From Segatella copri (lineage in GTDB: Bacteria > Bacteroidota > Bacteroidia > Bacteroidales > Bacteroidaceae): 64,000 nucleotides of DNA. Positions 55,881 through 64,000 of the stretch are shown one piece after another; the first letter of the stretch is position 1, and every line of letters begins with the position of its first letter. The notes beneath the pieces were generated by a model that made no database searches, was not told the DNA's origin, and saw nothing but the letters and a program-made list of their open reading frames with translations. Location of the stretch: NCBI RefSeq assembly GCF_002224675.1, contig NZ_NMPZ01000006.1:62001-126000 (forward strand), in the 5' to 3' direction. The position numbers and the translations under genes were made by a program.

Positions 55881-57545
55881 TTATTTCTTCTCCTCTGGAA
55901 CCAGGAACTTATCGCCACTCTGCTTGACAAGCTGCTTGGCAAACTTCTCTGGATAACCAGGACGAACTGGAGTAGCACCCAAACCGTATGGAGTCTTCTT
56001 GAAGGTACCATTCTTATCGGTTGGCTTGATGATCATATCATTGTACTTCACCACCATGAACTCGAAAAGCTGGTTCCAGCGAGCCAACATCTGCTGAGCC
56101 TTCTCTACACTGTAGTCGTTGAGATACTTCACAGCAGCCTGTGGGTTCTGGGCATAAAGCTCCTGAGCCTTCTTCTCAACACCTGCCTGAGCAGCGAAAT
56201 AGCTGTTGTCCAAGCTATCACGAACCTCCTTCAAGGTTGGGAACATCAGACTGTAACGAGGATAAACCATGTTGCTAGTCATGTTGCAAACCCAGTATGC
56301 GTTTTTCTTGCTGAAATGCACCGCATCAGCACCAGGAGTATTGTAGCACTCAGGACGCTCGGTCATAGAGCAATATACTGGAGTGAACGCAGCCATATTG
56401 GCATCGTCGTTGGCAAACCAGAACACGCCGCCAATCTCTCTTGGCAACCATGAACGCATCTGGCTCACGAATACGAAACCACTCTGCTGGGTGCTGACAG
56501 GACGCTCGTTGAAATACTGCTTGCCATCCACCTTGTACATCAATGGTGTAGGACGATAAGGCATCTCCCAGATACCACCACCTATGTCAGAACCATCAGC
56601 TACAGAAAGAGGAGTACCCTCGTAATGGTCGCGCATCACATTCTCAACATCCTGAACGCTCACCTTCTTGTTAGGAACCACCCAGAGAGGCATATCCTGC
56701 GCATCAGGATTCTTGCCGAGTGCCCAATCCAGATAAGGACTCATATCATAGAAGTGGTTCAGCATAGCCCAGGCACGGGCATCGCAGAAACGGCGACCCG
56801 AGAAATCAGGCTTGGCATACGCCATCTTCCAGGAGAAATCAGCATCCTTGCCCTTGAACCAGCCCTTGCTGCGGGCAAAAGATACCACATCCTTGGCATA
56901 CATCACGTTCTTCTTGTCCTTCATATTGAACTTGCCGATGCGGCTCTGGTTGGCATGCGCACAGATGGCATCATCCGGAATACGGAGAGCTACCCATACA
57001 GCACCCTTGGAACCGGCACCCTTACCCATCATCTCCATGATCCAAGCCTCTTTAGGATCGCAGATGGTGAAGGTCTCACCGCCAGAGTTGTAACCATAGG
57101 TATTGGCGAGGGTGGTCATCACCTTGATAGCCTCGCGAGCCGTCTTACTGCGCTGGAGAGCTACATAGATGAGTGAGCCATAATCCATGATACCGGTAGA
57201 ATCTACCATCTCCTCACGACCGCCATAGGTAGTCTCGCCGATGGTAACCTGCCACTCGTTGATGTTGCCGATTACGTTGTAGGTCTCGGCAGCCTCAGGA
57301 ATCTCGCCATAATACTTATTGCTGTCCCAATCGAAAATCTTGCGCATCTCGCCCTTGGCATGTTTAGCCGCAGGATAATGGCAGAGGTACTGGAACATTC
57401 CGTAGTCGTCGGCACTGTAAGAACACATCACCGAACCATCTACTGATGCCTTCTTGCCCACGATGAAGTTGCTGCAGGCCTCAGCCTCTGAGACACTGCC
57501 CAACATAGCTACAGCCATCAGGGCTGAAGCAAAAATCTTATTCAT
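55881..57545 (-). CDS. C69 family dipeptidase, exported
   Basis: 554 aa. Signal peptide (MNKIFASALMAVAMLGSVSE), then EACSNFIVGKKASVDG, where Cys24 would become the N-terminal nucleophile after cleavage (Ntn-hydrolase fold). YNVIGNINEWQVTIGETTYG, GGETFTICDPKEAWIMEMMG and HANQSRIGKFNM are family segments. PepD-type C69 enzymes cleave a broad range of dipeptides. nadC ends 20 bases upstream, so the two are probably co-transcribed. Confidence 0.93.
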   Translation of the reverse strand: MNKIFASALMAVAMLGSVSEAEACSNFIVGKKASVDGSVMCSYSADDYGMFQYLCHYPAAKHAKGEMRKIFDWDSNKYYGEIPEAAETYNVIGNINEWQVTIGETTYGGREEMVDSTGIMDYGSLIYVALQRSKTAREAIKVMTTLANTYGYNSGGETFTICDPKEAWIMEMMGKGAGSKGAVWVALRIPDDAICAHANQSRIGKFNMKDKKNVMYAKDVVSFARSKGWFKGKDADFSWKMAYAKPDFSGRRFCDARAWAMLNHFYDMSPYLDWALGKNPDAQDMPLWVVPNKKVSVQDVENVMRDHYEGTPLSVADGSDIGGGIWEMPYRPTPLMYKVDGKQYFNERPVSTQQSGFVFVSQMRSWLPREIGGVFWFANDDANMAAFTPVYCSMTERPECYNTPGADAVHFSKKNAYWVCNMTSNMVYPRYSLMFPTLKEVRDSLDNSYFAAQAGVEKKAQELYAQNPQAAVKYLNDYSVEKAQQMLARWNQLFEFMVVKYNDMIIKPTDKNGTFKKTPYGLGATPVRPGYPEKFAKQLVKQSGDKFLVPEEKK

Positions 57546-57565
57546 AAAATATACCTTTATTTATA

Positions 57566-58417
57566 TTAATCACAAGCCTTGAAGCTCATATCCAAACCCT
57601 TCACACTGTGTGTCAAGGCACCTACAGAGATAAAGTCAACACCCTGCTCTGCATAGTCACGGATGGTATCGTAGGTGATACCGCCAGATGACTCTGTCTC
57701 ATACTTTCCAGCGATGATATCTACTGCCTTCTTGGTATCAGGCACAGAGAAGTTATCGAGCATGATACGGTTGACACCGCCGTGCTTCAATACCTGGTCG
57801 AGCTCATCGAAGCTGCGAACCTCGATTTCAATCTTCAGATCGAGCCCCTTCTCCTTGAGATAAGCATGGCAACGGTCGATGGCGTTATCGATACCGCCAG
57901 CGAAATCGATGTGATTGTCCTTGAGGAGAATCATATCGAAGAGACCGATACGATGGTTCATACCACCACCAATCTTCACAGCCTGCTTCTCCAACATACG
58001 GAGACCTGGAGTAGTCTTACGGGTGTCGAGGATGTGAGTCTTGGTACCTTCAAGGCGCTTCACATACTTGGCAGTCATGGTAGCGATACCGCTCATACGC
58101 TGCATGATGTTGAGCATCAGGCGCTCAGTCTGAAGCAGCGAACGGGTCTTGCCCTCTACGATCATAGCGATGTCGCCCTTCTTCACGTGGGTACCATCCT
58201 GCAACAGAACCTCTACCTTCATGGTAGGATCGAAGCGTGCGAATACCTTCTTAGCCATTTCTACACCTGCCAAAACGCCATCTTCCTTGATGAGCAAATG
58301 GCTCTTACCCATGGCGTCCTCTGGAATGCAACACAAGGTTGTGTGGTCGCCATCACCGATATCCTCAGCAAATGCCAAGTCTATCAACTTGTCTTCTAAT
58401 TGATCTACGCTTAACAT
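57566..58417 (-). CDS. nadC: Nicotinate-nucleotide diphosphorylase (carboxylating)
   Basis: Makes nicotinate mononucleotide from quinolinate and PRPP in de novo NAD synthesis. 283 aa. FAEDIGDGDHTTLCCIPED near the N-terminus, LMLNIMQRMSGIATMTAKYV, LDTRKTTPGLRMLEKQAVKI, GGGMNHRIGLFDMILLKDNH and EVRSFDELD are conserved. nadA and nadB are not in the window. Confidence 0.96.
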   Translation of the reverse strand: MLSVDQLEDKLIDLAFAEDIGDGDHTTLCCIPEDAMGKSHLLIKEDGVLAGVEMAKKVFARFDPTMKVEVLLQDGTHVKKGDIAMIVEGKTRSLLQTERLMLNIMQRMSGIATMTAKYVKRLEGTKTHILDTRKTTPGLRMLEKQAVKIGGGMNHRIGLFDMILLKDNHIDFAGGIDNAIDRCHAYLKEKGLDLKIEIEVRSFDELDQVLKHGGVNRIMLDNFSVPDTKKAVDIIAGKYETESSGGITYDTIRDYAEQGVDFISVGALTHSVKGLDMSFKACD

Positions 58418-58470
58418 ATTATTAATGTTTATTGTTTAATGTTTATTGTTTACTTTTGGGGGGAAGACTA

Positions 58471-58692
58471 TCAACTCTTGATCCTTTTCCCGTTCCATAG
58501 GGCGCAGAGGATGCCTTCCTCATCACGCTCTACCCTGATTTCTCCACCCAGCCATTCGGTCATGGGCAACTCCTCACGGAACTCATAGTAATTGACTACT
58601 CTACCCTCGGCAATCTCCACCACTGCCTGCTGCAGGATGGTGCCATCGGGAAGCACCACGGTATGAGCACCGCATCTTCTCAGTTCCTCCAT
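58471..58692 (-). CDS. Small conserved protein, unknown function
   Basis: 73 aa: MEELRRCGAHTVVLPDGTIL, VVEIAEGRVVNYYEFREELP, TEWLGGEIRVERDEEGILCA. It is beta-rich, with a DG turn pattern like the N-terminal strand domain of amidohydrolases, but far too short to be one. It is packed two bases after the DUF4296 lipoprotein stop and before nadC, which argues that it is a real gene of the operon. Confidence 0.65.
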   Translation of the reverse strand: MEELRRCGAHTVVLPDGTILQQAVVEIAEGRVVNYYEFREELPMTEWLGGEIRVERDEEGILCALWNGKRIKS

Positions 58693-58694
58693 CG

Positions 58695-59627
58695 CTATCT
58701 TGTCTTAAGAGGTTCTGCCATCATCGGCTTCATTTCCCTGAGCGGCTTCAGCGGTTTGCCATCCGAAGAAGCACTATCCTTGCGGAGACTATCGGATGAT
58801 GCCGAGGAAGAGCTTCCTGCCGGCGCTGCCACAGGCTTCAGCGGATGCATGCGAATCAGCTTGATATGCTCCAGGAACATCAGCTTCAAGGTGGTCTGAG
58901 AAGAGACACCCGTACCGTTATCGTCATTCATCAGCATGAAGTATCCCTTCACGCTCTTGATGCCAAGAGAATCAGCATCAGAGAGTTCCACCGAATAATG
59001 CTGGGTACTCTGAATCATGATGGTACGCTGGGCAATACTGTCATTACCAAACTGCACTGCGAGCATCGCAACACCATTGCGCATACCATCCTGGTAGATG
59101 AACTGCGCATCAAAATCGAGCATCAGGCGGTCGCCCTTATGGAAAGTAGAATCCACCTTGATATCGAAGCTGGTACTATTGAACGGCTGCACAGGCATGA
59201 ACACCATCGATGTAGCGAGATTCCATACATTAGCCGTATCGCCGGTGGCAGAGAGATTAGCAAACTCTCCTCCAGCACTGGCACTACCGCCCATGGCTGT
59301 AATCTCGTTGTTGTAACGGTCGGTCAGGTCCTTATATACATCCTCCAGCAGTTCGGTATGACGCATATAATAAACCATGGAAGAATCGAACTCGGCAGAG
59401 GTGACATCGTGCTTCCTGAGCACCGCCTCGCGATAAGCCAGGCTCTGTCCCTTGTCGCCGTTGTCATCCATGTGTGCCATCGCCAGAGCCAGGTGATAAT
59501 CATAAAGAATATCCGTCATCTTGCCCTTCGACAAGACGCCGCTAGGCAGGGAAGGCTTGCAGGATGAAACGCAGAAAAGCAATGCCATCACTGCCACAAG
59601 ACAAATCATTAACTTCTTCATTCTCAT
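58695..59627 (-). CDS. DUF4296 lipoprotein
   Basis: 310 aa. Lipobox: MRMKKLMICLVAVMALLFCVSSC, with Cys23 acylated after cleavage. The DUF4296 region (about 25-120) has GVLSKGKMTDILYDYHLALA, LRKHDVTSAEFDSSMVYYMR and YKDLTDRYNNEITAMGG. The C-terminal half is beta-rich and ends in a Ser/Ala-rich, lysine-rich tail. It follows lspA, which would process its own signal. Function unknown. Confidence 0.85.
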   Translation of the reverse strand: MRMKKLMICLVAVMALLFCVSSCKPSLPSGVLSKGKMTDILYDYHLALAMAHMDDNGDKGQSLAYREAVLRKHDVTSAEFDSSMVYYMRHTELLEDVYKDLTDRYNNEITAMGGSASAGGEFANLSATGDTANVWNLATSMVFMPVQPFNSTSFDIKVDSTFHKGDRLMLDFDAQFIYQDGMRNGVAMLAVQFGNDSIAQRTIMIQSTQHYSVELSDADSLGIKSVKGYFMLMNDDNGTGVSSQTTLKLMFLEHIKLIRMHPLKPVAAPAGSSSSASSDSLRKDSASSDGKPLKPLREMKPMMAEPLKTR

Positions 59628-59636
59628 GCCTCCTTT

Positions 59637-60320
59637 CTATTTCTTATCTTCCTTATTAGCAGAAGTCTCCTTCTTCTCCCCTTCCTTTTTCTTATTACTT
59701 CCTCCGAGCTGCTCCAGTTCCTTGCGACAGAAGAGCAGCATGGAGATGATACCCACGCTGACGCAGGCATCGGCAAAATTGAATACAGGATCGAAGAATG
59801 TTCCCTGCTGACCACCCCAGAAAGGTACCCACTCCGGCCACGTATAGCTGAAGAACGGGAAGCGGAACATATCCACTACCTTACCCATAAAGAAAGGTGC
59901 ATATCCGTCGCCGAACGGTACCATATAGGATACATAATAAGGCGAGGATGCAGTGAACATCAGACCATAGAACATCGAATCGATCATATTGCCGATGGCA
60001 CCCGTAAGTACCAGGGCTACGAGGATGATGTAGAGCAGACGATGCGTACCTCGCTTGATGATGCGATAGAGATAGACGATGAGAGCGACGATGGCTACAG
60101 AGCGCAGCAGGCTGAGCCAGAACTTGCCGATAAACGACATGCCCCACGCCATTCCGTTGTTCTCAATGAAATCGATAAAAAACCAATCTGTAACACGAAC
60201 AGACTCGCCAAGGCAAAAGTGGGTCTTGATGTACAGCTTAATCCATTGGTCGATGATAAGCAGCACAACCACCATTGCCGTGACGAGCCAGCCGATATGT
60301 AAATTCCTTTTTTTCTCCAT
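59637..60320 (-). CDS. lspA: Lipoprotein signal peptidase (signal peptidase II)
   Basis: Cleaves prolipoprotein signal peptides at the inner membrane. 227 aa. Four membrane helices, with LIIDQWIKLYIKTHF, ENNGMAWGMSFIG, and catalytic aspartates in GAIGNMIDSMFYG and FNFADACVSVG. It is longer than usual because of an insert around 130-170 and a charged cytoplasmic tail (GGSNKKKEGEKKETSANKED). The DksA-like gene ends three bases upstream. Confidence 0.95.
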   Translation of the reverse strand: MEKKRNLHIGWLVTAMVVVLLIIDQWIKLYIKTHFCLGESVRVTDWFFIDFIENNGMAWGMSFIGKFWLSLLRSVAIVALIVYLYRIIKRGTHRLLYIILVALVLTGAIGNMIDSMFYGLMFTASSPYYVSYMVPFGDGYAPFFMGKVVDMFRFPFFSYTWPEWVPFWGGQQGTFFDPVFNFADACVSVGIISMLLFCRKELEQLGGSNKKKEGEKKETSANKEDKK

Positions 60321-60323
60321 TTA

Positions 60324-60707
60324 TTATTTCTTTCTAGCCTCCTTGGAAGCTACACTCAATGTGGCATGAGGTACTGCACGCAAACGCTCCTTAGGAATCA
60401 ACTCACCCGTCTCGCGGTCGATGCCATAGGTCTTGTTCTGAATGCGGACCAGCGCAGCCTCCAGCCCCTTGATGAACTTCTGCTGGCGCTGAGCCATCTG
60501 GATGATTTCCTCCTTGCTCTGTGCCTCGCTGCCCTCCTCAAGAGCCTTGTAGGTTGGTGATGTATCTACCACATCATTACTATCTGAGTGGTTGAGCTGA
60601 GCCATACAGTCACGGTAGGTCTGCTTTGCCACCTTTAACTTCTCTTCAATGATAGCGCGGAACTCCTCGAGTTCTACATCGCTATAACGTGCTTTTTCGT
60701 TAGCCAT
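60324..60707 (-). CDS. TraR/DksA-like protein lacking zinc-finger cysteines
   Basis: 127 aa. It has a coiled-coil-like first part (LEEFRAIIEEKLKVAKQTYR ... EIIQMAQRQQKFIKGLEAAL). The C-terminal zinc-finger region is recognisable by KTYGIDRETGELIPKERLRA and VPHATLSV, but the four expected cysteines are absent: position one is Asp and the later pair is lost. The only Cys is residue 34. DksA binds the RNA polymerase secondary channel; zinc-free variants are known in other bacteria. It is co-directional with ileS and lspA. Confidence 0.85.
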   Translation of the reverse strand: MANEKARYSDVELEEFRAIIEEKLKVAKQTYRDCMAQLNHSDSNDVVDTSPTYKALEEGSEAQSKEEIIQMAQRQQKFIKGLEAALVRIQNKTYGIDRETGELIPKERLRAVPHATLSVASKEARKK

Positions 60708-60757
60708 AGACGTTGTTTTGTTATAAAAGTTATTATTAGACTAGAGTTTTAAGGAAA

Positions 60758-60810
60758 GAAGTTAGAAGCAAGTAGCTTCGGATAACTCCTGACTCCTAAC
60801 TTCTAACTCC
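60758..60810. repeat. Imperfect inverted repeat between ileS and the DksA-like gene
   Basis: GAAGTTAGAAG (60758-60768) pairs with CTTCTAACTCC (60800-60810). The right arm is part of a run of ACTCCTAAC-type short repeats of about ten bases (60786-60815). There is no clear T-run. Confidence 0.55.
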
Positions 60811-60817
60811 TAACTAT

Positions 60818-63800
60818 TTAATTCTTCTCTACGAGAATGTTCAACTTAAAGTCATCAAACTCGGTCTCAACACCTGCGTTGTCACCGATTTCGATGCTGT
60901 CAGCCAGTACCTGACCCTTGATGTAGTCGCCGAATGACTCGATGGCGGCATTGGTCTCCTCATTAGGAGCCACAGTCACCTTGATGCGGTCGGTAATCTC
61001 CAGACCAGTCTCCTTGCGGAGGTTCTGGATACGGTTGATCAGCTCACGAGCCATACCCTCCTTCTTCAATTCAGGAGTCAACTCTACCTCAAGCGCTACG
61101 GTCAGATTGCCCTCGTTAGATACGAGCCATCCTGGGATATCCTCAGAGATAATCTCCACGTCGGCTACCTCTACCACGGCTTCCTGTCCGTCAATATTCA
61201 ATGTGATGTTGCCTGCCTTCTCGAAGGCTGCAATCTGGTTCTGATCGAGTGCTGACATCTGGGCAGCAACACCCTTCATCAGCTTGCCGAACTTCTTACC
61301 CATCACTCTGAAGTTACACTTCACCTTCTTCACGAGAATGCCCTGACCCTCAATGAAGTTAACCTCCTTCACGTTCACTTCGTTCTTCAACAGTCCGGCT
61401 ACTGCCTCGATATGTGCCTTCTGTACATCATCTACGGCAGGAATCATGATCTGCTGCAGTGGCTGACGAACCTTGATGTTCACCTTACGGCGCAATGCCA
61501 ATACCATGGAAGTAATCTTCTGGGCGATGGCCATACGCTCCTCCAGGTCGGCATCGATAGCAGCCTCATCAGCTACAGGGAACTTATCGAGGTGTACGCT
61601 CTCCAACTCGCCGCCCAAGTCGTGATACAACTCGTCTGCATAGAATGGAGCGAATGGTGCCAGGAGCTTAGCCACTGTCATCAAACAGGTATAGAGAGTC
61701 TGGTAAGCACTCAACTTATCCTCGCTCATCTCCTTACCCCAGAAACGTTTACGGTTCAGACGAACGTACCAGTTAGAGAGGTCATCGTTGACGAAGGCAT
61801 CGATAAGACGGCCTGCACGGGTTGGGTCGTAGCCAGCCAACTCTCTGTCAACGCCCTTGATGAGGGTATTGAGTGAAGAGAGAATCCAGCGGTCAATCTC
61901 TGGGCGCTTCTCGAATGGCACCTGAGCAGCCTCTGCATCGAAACCATCGACGTTAGCGTAGAGGGCGAAGAAGCTGTAGGTATTATATAAGGTACCGAAG
62001 AACTTGCGACGGGTCTCATCTACACCATTAGGGTCGAACTTGAGGTTGTCCCAAGGCTCGCTGTTGGTCATCATATAGAAACGAACAGGGTCGGCACCAT
62101 ACTTATCGATCATCTCGAATGGGTTGGTCACATTGCCCACGTGCTTACTCATCTTGTTACCCTTGGCATCGAGAACGAGACCAGAAGAGATTACGTTCTT
62201 GAAAGCTACGCTGTCGAATACCATGGTAGCGATGGCGTGCAGGGTGAAGAACCATCCACGGGTCTGATCCACGCCCTCGTTGATGAAGTCGGCTGGATAG
62301 AACTTAGGAGGAATAGCATATCCCTCGTAGGTGCTGTGGATGAGTGCATCGCGGTCTGCCTCTGTGCCACGTGCCATCTCTCCCTCGAATGGGTAGTGGA
62401 GCTGGGCATAAGGCATTGAGCCTGAATCGAACCATACGTCGATGAGGTCGCTCTCACGATACATTGGCTTGCCCTCCTCGTTAACCAATACAATCTTGTC
62501 AACGTATGGACGGTGGAGGTCAATCTTATCATAGTTCTCCTGACTGTAGTCGCCAGGAACGAAACCATTCTCCTTCAATGGGTTGCTCTGCATAATACCG
62601 GCAGCCACAGACTTCTCGATTTCAGCATACAGTTCCTCCAAGCTGCCGATACACTTCTCGCCACGGTTCTCATCACGCCAGATTGGCAATGGAGTACCCC
62701 AGAAGCGGGAACGTGAAAGGTTCCAGTCGTTCAGGTTCTCGAGCCAGTTGCCGAAACGGCCTGTACCGGTGCTCTCAGGCTGCCAGTTGATGGTCTTGTT
62801 CAATTCTACCATGCGCTCCTTGCGGGCAGTATCCTTGATAAACCAGCTATCCAATGGGTAGTAGAGGATAGGCTTGTCGGTACGCCAGCAGTGAGGATAG
62901 TTGTGCACGTGCTTCTCACTCTTGAAAGCCTTGCCCTCCTGCTTCAACTCGTAGCAGAGTACGATGTTCAGGTCTTCAGCCTTTTCAGAAGCCTTCTTGT
63001 CCCAGACACCATCCACATTAAACTGTGGGTCATAGGCATTCTTCACGTAGTCGCCTGCGTGATGAGCGTATGCCTCCTTGTTAACGCAAGCGCTCACGAA
63101 GTTGGCATCGAGGTCTTCGATGAGATAGAACTTACCCTGGAGGTCAACCATTGGGCGGGTCTCACCCTTCTTATTAATAAGGTAGAGAGCTGGGATGTTG
63201 GCATCCTTAGCCACCTTGGCATCATCGGCACCGAATGTAGGAGCGATGTGAACGATACCTGTACCGTCATCGGTAGTAACGTAGTCGCCGAGGATAACAC
63301 GGAAAGCCTCGCTATCCATCTCAACGAACTTATCGCGACCATCCTCAGAAGCGAATACCTTCTCAGGATGAGCTGCAGCATATTCTGTAACGAAAGCTGG
63401 AGCAAAAGCATCTACCTTCTCGCATGGCTTTACCCATGGCAGGAGCTGCTCGTAGTGCATGCCTTCGAGGTCTGTACCCTTCATGTGGTCGATAATGCGC
63501 CATGGGCACTGCTTCTTCTCCTTGTCGAATGGCAGGAGATCGCCCTCCTTGCACTCCTGGTCTGCCTTCAGATATGAACCTACCAAAGCCTCAGCCATCA
63601 CGAGTGTCATAGGCTCGCCATTGTAGAGGTTGTAGGTCTCGATAGCTACATAGTCAATCTTAGGACCCACACAGAGAGCCACGTTTGATGGCAAAGTCCA
63701 AGGTGTAGTGGTCCATGCGATGAAGTATGGCTTGCCCCACTTGGTCCACTCTGCCTTAGGATCCTTGATGAGGAACTGGGCTGTGGTGGTGAGGTCCTTT

Positions 63801-64000
63801 ACATCGCGGTAGCAGCCAGGCTGGTTCAACTCGTGAGAGCTCAAACCTGTACCTGCGCCTGGAGAGTATGGCTGGATGGTGTAACCCTTGTAAAGCAGAC
63901 CCTTGTTGTAGAGCTGCTTGAGGAGCCACCAGAGAGTCTCGATATACTTGTTATCGTAGGTAATATAAGGATGATCGAGATCCACGAAGTAACCCATCTT
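60818..64000 (-). CDS. ileS: Isoleucine--tRNA ligase (partial, 5' end outside window)
   Basis: The C-terminal 1060 codons. The reading frame is open to the right edge, so the HIGH region lies outside. Visible are the CP1/editing part (AWTTTPWTLPSNVALCVGP, DDGTGIVHIAPTFG), WFIKDTARKERMVELN, DVWFDSGSMPYAQLHYPFEG, the KMSKS-type loop AKGNKMSKHVGN (His in the last position, as is common in this form), the anticodon-binding region and a C-terminal DUF5915-like extension. This is the long type of IleRS found in Bacteroidetes. Confidence 0.95.
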   Translation of the reverse strand, partial: KMGYFVDLDHPYITYDNKYIETLWWLLKQLYNKGLLYKGYTIQPYSPGAGTGLSSHELNQPGCYRDVKDLTTTAQFLIKDPKAEWTKWGKPYFIAWTTTPWTLPSNVALCVGPKIDYVAIETYNLYNGEPMTLVMAEALVGSYLKADQECKEGDLLPFDKEKKQCPWRIIDHMKGTDLEGMHYEQLLPWVKPCEKVDAFAPAFVTEYAAAHPEKVFASEDGRDKFVEMDSEAFRVILGDYVTTDDGTGIVHIAPTFGADDAKVAKDANIPALYLINKKGETRPMVDLQGKFYLIEDLDANFVSACVNKEAYAHHAGDYVKNAYDPQFNVDGVWDKKASEKAEDLNIVLCYELKQEGKAFKSEKHVHNYPHCWRTDKPILYYPLDSWFIKDTARKERMVELNKTINWQPESTGTGRFGNWLENLNDWNLSRSRFWGTPLPIWRDENRGEKCIGSLEELYAEIEKSVAAGIMQSNPLKENGFVPGDYSQENYDKIDLHRPYVDKIVLVNEEGKPMYRESDLIDVWFDSGSMPYAQLHYPFEGEMARGTEADRDALIHSTYEGYAIPPKFYPADFINEGVDQTRGWFFTLHAIATMVFDSVAFKNVISSGLVLDAKGNKMSKHVGNVTNPFEMIDKYGADPVRFYMMTNSEPWDNLKFDPNGVDETRRKFFGTLYNTYSFFALYANVDGFDAEAAQVPFEKRPEIDRWILSSLNTLIKGVDRELAGYDPTRAGRLIDAFVNDDLSNWYVRLNRKRFWGKEMSEDKLSAYQTLYTCLMTVAKLLAPFAPFYADELYHDLGGELESVHLDKFPVADEAAIDADLEERMAIAQKITSMVLALRRKVNIKVRQPLQQIMIPAVDDVQKAHIEAVAGLLKNEVNVKEVNFIEGQGILVKKVKCNFRVMGKKFGKLMKGVAAQMSALDQNQIAAFEKAGNITLNIDGQEAVVEVADVEIISEDIPGWLVSNEGNLTVALEVELTPELKKEGMARELINRIQNLRKETGLEITDRIKVTVAPNEETNAAIESFGDYIKGQVLADSIEIGDNAGVETEFDDFKLNILVEKN

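Noticed and set aside
1-64000. tRNA or rRNA genes
   Set aside because: I looked for cloverleaf-like segments with GTTCGA(A/C)-type T arms; the GGTTCGACCTATT in element C resembles a T-arm but has no acceptor or anticodon stem around it.

Overview
The window is a stretch of a Bacteroidales chromosome, most likely Prevotella/Segatella (P. copri-like). This is inferred from gene content and from the promoters: almost every gene or operon start is preceded by the Bacteroidetes -7 element TAnnTTTG, several with a TTG/TTTG -33 element 19-21 bases upstream, and purine-rich Shine-Dalgarno sequences are mostly absent. I see no tRNA, rRNA or CRISPR array. Both edge genes run off the window: a DUF2520 oxidoreductase-like gene on the left and ileS on the right.

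Region 1 (0-20.5 kb) is mostly housekeeping: an acyltransferase-like gene, a TetR regulator divergent from maeB, a possible small RNA, rplU-rpmA, serS, and a fused NfnAB/glutamate-synthase-like oxidoreductase. A minus-strand cluster follows: mazG, a lipoprotein, rnz, an ECF sigma factor and its membrane partner, which carries a 51-base tandem repeat. It is divergent from valS, which is followed by a clostripain-like lipoprotein and a GYF-domain membrane protein.

Region 2 (20.5-32.7 kb) is accessory. It holds a DUF5675/DUF4248/amidase set, a plasmid-type Rep protein behind an iteron-like repeat array, and three Rpn-type PD-(D/E)XK genes, one of which has lost its nuclease domain but kept promoter and start. 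It also holds HigBA, a zinc-ribbon membrane protein, a LytTR gene fragment, a PepSY-like lipoprotein, an HU-like protein with a smalltalk peptide, and a DUF1016 nuclease. The gaps are filled by at least three families of palindromic repeats. One of these (core GGAT[A/T]-NNN-[T/A]ATCC) surrounds the Rpn genes and also forms the tandem repeat inside the anti-sigma-like gene.

Region 3 (32.8-48 kb), all minus strand, has an M13 peptidase and an ABC-F ATPase, then queA, a PAP2 phosphatase and the complete aerotolerance (bat) operon: moxR, DUF58, a membrane protein, batA, batB, batC and a batD-batE fusion. A MITE-like element lies between ABC-F and queA, and a partial copy lies inside the bat operon.

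Region 4 (48-64 kb) has a HAD hydrolase/panB/MFS operon divergent from rsmG, an MBL hydrolase, ruvC and a tandem ABC ATPase. A YoeB toxin with a ribbon-helix-helix-like antitoxin follows, then a second copy of a ~200-base intergenic sequence also found at 21 kb. The window closes with a minus-strand run: ileS, a DksA-like protein without zinc cysteines, lspA, a DUF4296 lipoprotein, a small protein, nadC and a C69 dipeptidase.

The most notable signals are the Rpn trio with its nuclease-less paralogue, the Rep-plus-iteron module, and the palindrome family shared between intergenic elements and a coding tandem repeat.
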